Assembly: GCF_022965805.1 (NCBI RefSeq)
Contig: NW_027331242.1
Span: 36,001 to 100,000 of the forward strand
Direction of reading: 5' to 3'
Source of the DNA: Primulina eburnea
Lineage: Eukaryota; Streptophyta; Magnoliopsida; Lamiales; Gesneriaceae
DNA length: 64,000 nucleotides
Under the pieces are notes generated by a model. That model saw only the letters and a list, made by a program, of their open reading frames with translations, had not been told where the DNA came from and did not search any database. The translations under genes were made by a program, and so were the position numbers. Shown here piece after piece: positions 63,801 to 64,000 of the stretch (positions are counted from its first letter, which is position 1; each line of letters starts with the position of its first letter).

Positions 63801-64000
63801 TGCGACGAGAAACAATAGTCCTAGGCATGCCATGCAACCTAGCGACTTCTCTAAAGAACAAATCCGTAATGTTTGAAGCATCATCGGTTTCATGACACGC
63901 TATAAAATGTGCCATCTTAGAGAATCTATCCACAACTACAAAAATAGAATCCCTCCTCTTCTTAGGCCTAGGAAACTCCAAACTAAAGTCCATAGAAATG
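60819..64000. repeat. 8-monomer higher-order repeat at right end, copy 2 (cut by window edge)
   Basis: Partner of 57937-60818. The same rare markers recur at the expected places, and the copy continues to the end of the window, so further units may follow. Confidence 0.82.
62575..62908 (-). repeat. 334-bp monomer with 30-bp deletion (copy 7 of 7)
   Basis: Junction at about 62814. A private AGTCCAAGGC change (normally AGTCCTAGGC) separates it from copy 6. Confidence 0.92.

Larger units (their letters stand above)
33512..64000 (-). repeat. Integrase-derived satellite array, arm 3 (about 84 monomers, runs off the window)
   Basis: The satellite resumes in the phase lost at 32661 and continues to the right edge. 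This arm is richest in higher-order structure: near-identical 8-monomer units at 40.4-50.2 kb and again at about 57.9-64 kb. Six of the seven 30-bp-deleted monomers and the chimeric junction at 56889 lie here. Length markers include a TGCC duplication at 35181-35188, a 4-bp insertion near 35965, and 5-bp insertions (CTTTTC) near 46494, 49381 and 62168. It also has a 1-bp-short ATAAAAGTTCC variant at about 41340, 44251, 55123 and 55850. All monomer translations seen lack the second catalytic Asp. No non-satellite sequence is seen between 33517 and 64000. Confidence 0.97.

Noticed and set aside
1..64000. CRISPR array, because of regular direct repeats
   Set aside because: The repeat unit is 364 bp with no unique spacers, no leader and no cas genes. 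The genome is plant-type. It is a satellite.
1..64000. Viral or endogenous pararetrovirus origin of the repeated integrase text
   Set aside because: Pararetroviruses lack integrase. The motifs are typical of plant Ty3/gypsy elements, and no movement or coat protein is seen.
1..64000. CENP-B-box-like motif in the monomer
   Set aside because: I looked for the TTCG....A..CGGG pattern in the monomer consensus and found none convincing.
1..64000. tRNA, rRNA or snRNA genes
   Set aside because: No recognisable tRNA box A/B pairs, 5S or other rRNA sequence, or snRNA motifs were seen. The only tRNA-related sequence is the retrotransposon primer-binding site.

Overview
The window is plant-type repetitive DNA with no host gene. 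Both ends lie inside one very long tandem array. Two LTR-retroelement insertions split the array into three arms: 1-14053, 21831-32661 and 33512-64000. The 364-bp satellite, the chromovirus-type LTR retrotransposon, the tRNA-iMet primer site and the solo LTR all point to a dicot-like plant nuclear genome, probably centromeric or other heterochromatin. The species cannot be named from the sequence.

The array holds about 150 head-to-tail monomers of mostly 364 bp. On the minus strand each monomer is a piece of Ty3/gypsy integrase: the DDE catalytic core from a few residues before the first Asp to about 20 residues after the Glu. The second catalytic Asp is replaced by Gly, Arg or Cys in every monomer whose translation I checked. 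Because 364 = 3 x 121 + 1, the reading frame rotates at each monomer. This gives a ladder of staggered ~160-codon minus-strand open frames that overlap by 119 bp. They are relics and not genes. Two monomer families (ILG/GRD-like and SLG/RRN-like) are interleaved. Higher-order repeats are visible: 8-monomer units of 2.88-2.91 kb at 40.4-50.2 kb and 57.9-64 kb, and longer paralogous blocks recurring every ~10.5-13.8 kb net of insertions.

Insertion 1 (14054-21830, plus strand) is a nearly complete Tekay/Del-like Ty3/gypsy chromovirus of 7777 bp. It has two 1585-bp LTRs differing at 6 positions, a 5-bp target duplication (TAGCC), PBS, PPT, and a gag-protease-RT-RNaseH-integrase-chromodomain-like reading frame broken by one in-frame TAG at 18403. 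Its integrase is of a different lineage from the satellite, so it did not seed the array.

Insertion 2 (32662-33511) is an 850-bp TG...CA element with a 5-bp duplication (TTCAG) and no coding capacity. It is best read as a minus-strand solo LTR and carries three ~72-bp GC-rich repeats.

Nothing in the window forms an operon or pathway. The story is retrotransposon-to-satellite conversion, continuing array turnover by unequal exchange, and recent retroelement insertion into the array.
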